From assembly GCA_910579845.1 (NCBI GenBank), contig CAJTWL010000012.1:1-64000 (forward strand): a DNA stretch of 64,000 nucleotides. Reading direction: 5' to 3'. The DNA is from an uncultured Muribaculaceae bacterium. GTDB taxonomy: Bacteria; Bacteroidota; Bacteroidia; Bacteroidales; Muribaculaceae. The notes below the pieces were generated by a model. That model made no database searches. It was given only the letters and a program-made list of their open reading frames with translations, and was not told where the DNA came from. The position numbers and the translations under genes were made by a program. Positions 63,679-64,000 of the stretch are shown one piece after another. Numbering within the stretch: position 1 is the stretch's first letter; each line of letters starts with the position of its first letter.

Positions 63679-64000
63679 ATGCTTTTAGAAGAATTCAAGG
63701 CGGCTCTGGAGCAATGGTTCAATACGGCTCCCGGCAATTTTGTAACTGCAGAAATGGCGATAGATCCGTCGGATGTGGGCAAGAAACTTTATGACACTCC
63801 TATTATAGCGATAGGTGACGCGAATGATCCGTTGTGGGAAACCCTTCACAAGAAGGAGGCTGTGGGCAAGGTGTTCCGGTCGCCGAAGGAGTGGATGCCT
63901 GAGAGCAAGACCGTGGTGTCTTATTTTGCTCCCTTTACGGATTTTGTGATTGACGGAAATTGTGCCGATCCTGTGGATGTCGGTAACGGCTGGCTGTATG
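63679..64000 (+). CDS. Epoxyqueuosine reductase-like 4Fe-4S protein, partial
   Basis: The gene starts at ATG 63679 and runs off the window after 107 codons. The visible part (MLLEEFKAALEQWF, then DPLWETLHKKEAVGKVFRSPKEWMPESKTVVSYFAPFTDFV) matches the N-terminal half of QueG-like or related iron-sulfur proteins, which carry the 4Fe-4S clusters further on. A true QueG is less likely than a QueG-related paralogue, because the N-terminal cobalamin-binding motifs are not obvious here. The cysteine motifs lie beyond the window, so the assignment rests on this part only. Confidence 0.6.
   Translation, partial: MLLEEFKAALEQWFNTAPGNFVTAEMAIDPSDVGKKLYDTPIIAIGDANDPLWETLHKKEAVGKVFRSPKEWMPESKTVVSYFAPFTDFVIDGNCADPVDVGNGWLY

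Overview
The window looks like a chromosomal segment of a gut Bacteroidota bacterium, order Bacteroidales, most likely a Muribaculaceae-type organism. The signs are a SusC/SusD pair, a hybrid two-component system, many SPII lipoproteins, promoter boxes of the Bacteroides form TAnnTTTG, DUF5683/DUF4919 proteins and moderate GC. The family assignment is inference. No rRNA, tRNA, CRISPR array or intact transposase was seen.

Layout. 1-2200: the end of an HxlR regulator, a truncated YdeI-like gene, and an AbiEi/AbiEii toxin-antitoxin pair behind a 35-bp palindrome. 2378-7976: a tight plus-strand housekeeping run (ribF, upp, recF, DUF721, thioesterase, SIS isomerase, TPR protein, ribH). 8277-13474: a minus-strand accessory locus with an outer-membrane barrel, a small lipoprotein, a C10 (streptopain-like) protease, a small secreted protein and a membrane TPR-HTH protein. 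13481-15830: a Fic gene and its iteron-bearing leader, lying between two copies of the 3' end of phoH. 15762-22622: phoH, sufB, and the divergent parA-parB-DUF5683-mltD run. 23211-25108: a second C10-like protein that lacks its catalytic residues, plus a small lipoprotein. 25489-52630: a glycosaminoglycan-type polysaccharide utilisation locus. 52712-64000: slyD, DUF4919, a MazG-like protein, a TonB-like barrel with a large TPR lipoprotein-like partner, a tricorn-type S41 protease, and the start of a QueG-like iron-sulfur protein.

The utilisation locus encodes a near-complete route. A heparinase II/III-type lyase and a PL8 chondroitin ABC-type lyase cut uronic-acid polysaccharide. SusC/SusD bind and import it. 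GH88 removes the unsaturated uronate. KduI, KduD, KdgK and KDPG aldolase take the uronate to pyruvate and glyceraldehyde 3-phosphate. An orphan galactitol-type EIIC protein is the candidate inner-membrane carrier. A hybrid two-component regulator sits between the two arms. Three promoters of the locus share a direct repeat (TGGAYRATT, 22-bp period), each with a -7-like box exactly 36 bp from the second half-site. This is a strong candidate operator for that regulator.

Five copies of a roughly 100-127 bp two-hairpin repeat with inverted ends (TTACCCGACGTTTGGGAGG type) lie in intergenic regions across the window, four of them just after the 3' end of a gene. Their hairpin stems change in a compensated way. 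This is the clearest repeat family not explained by gene content.
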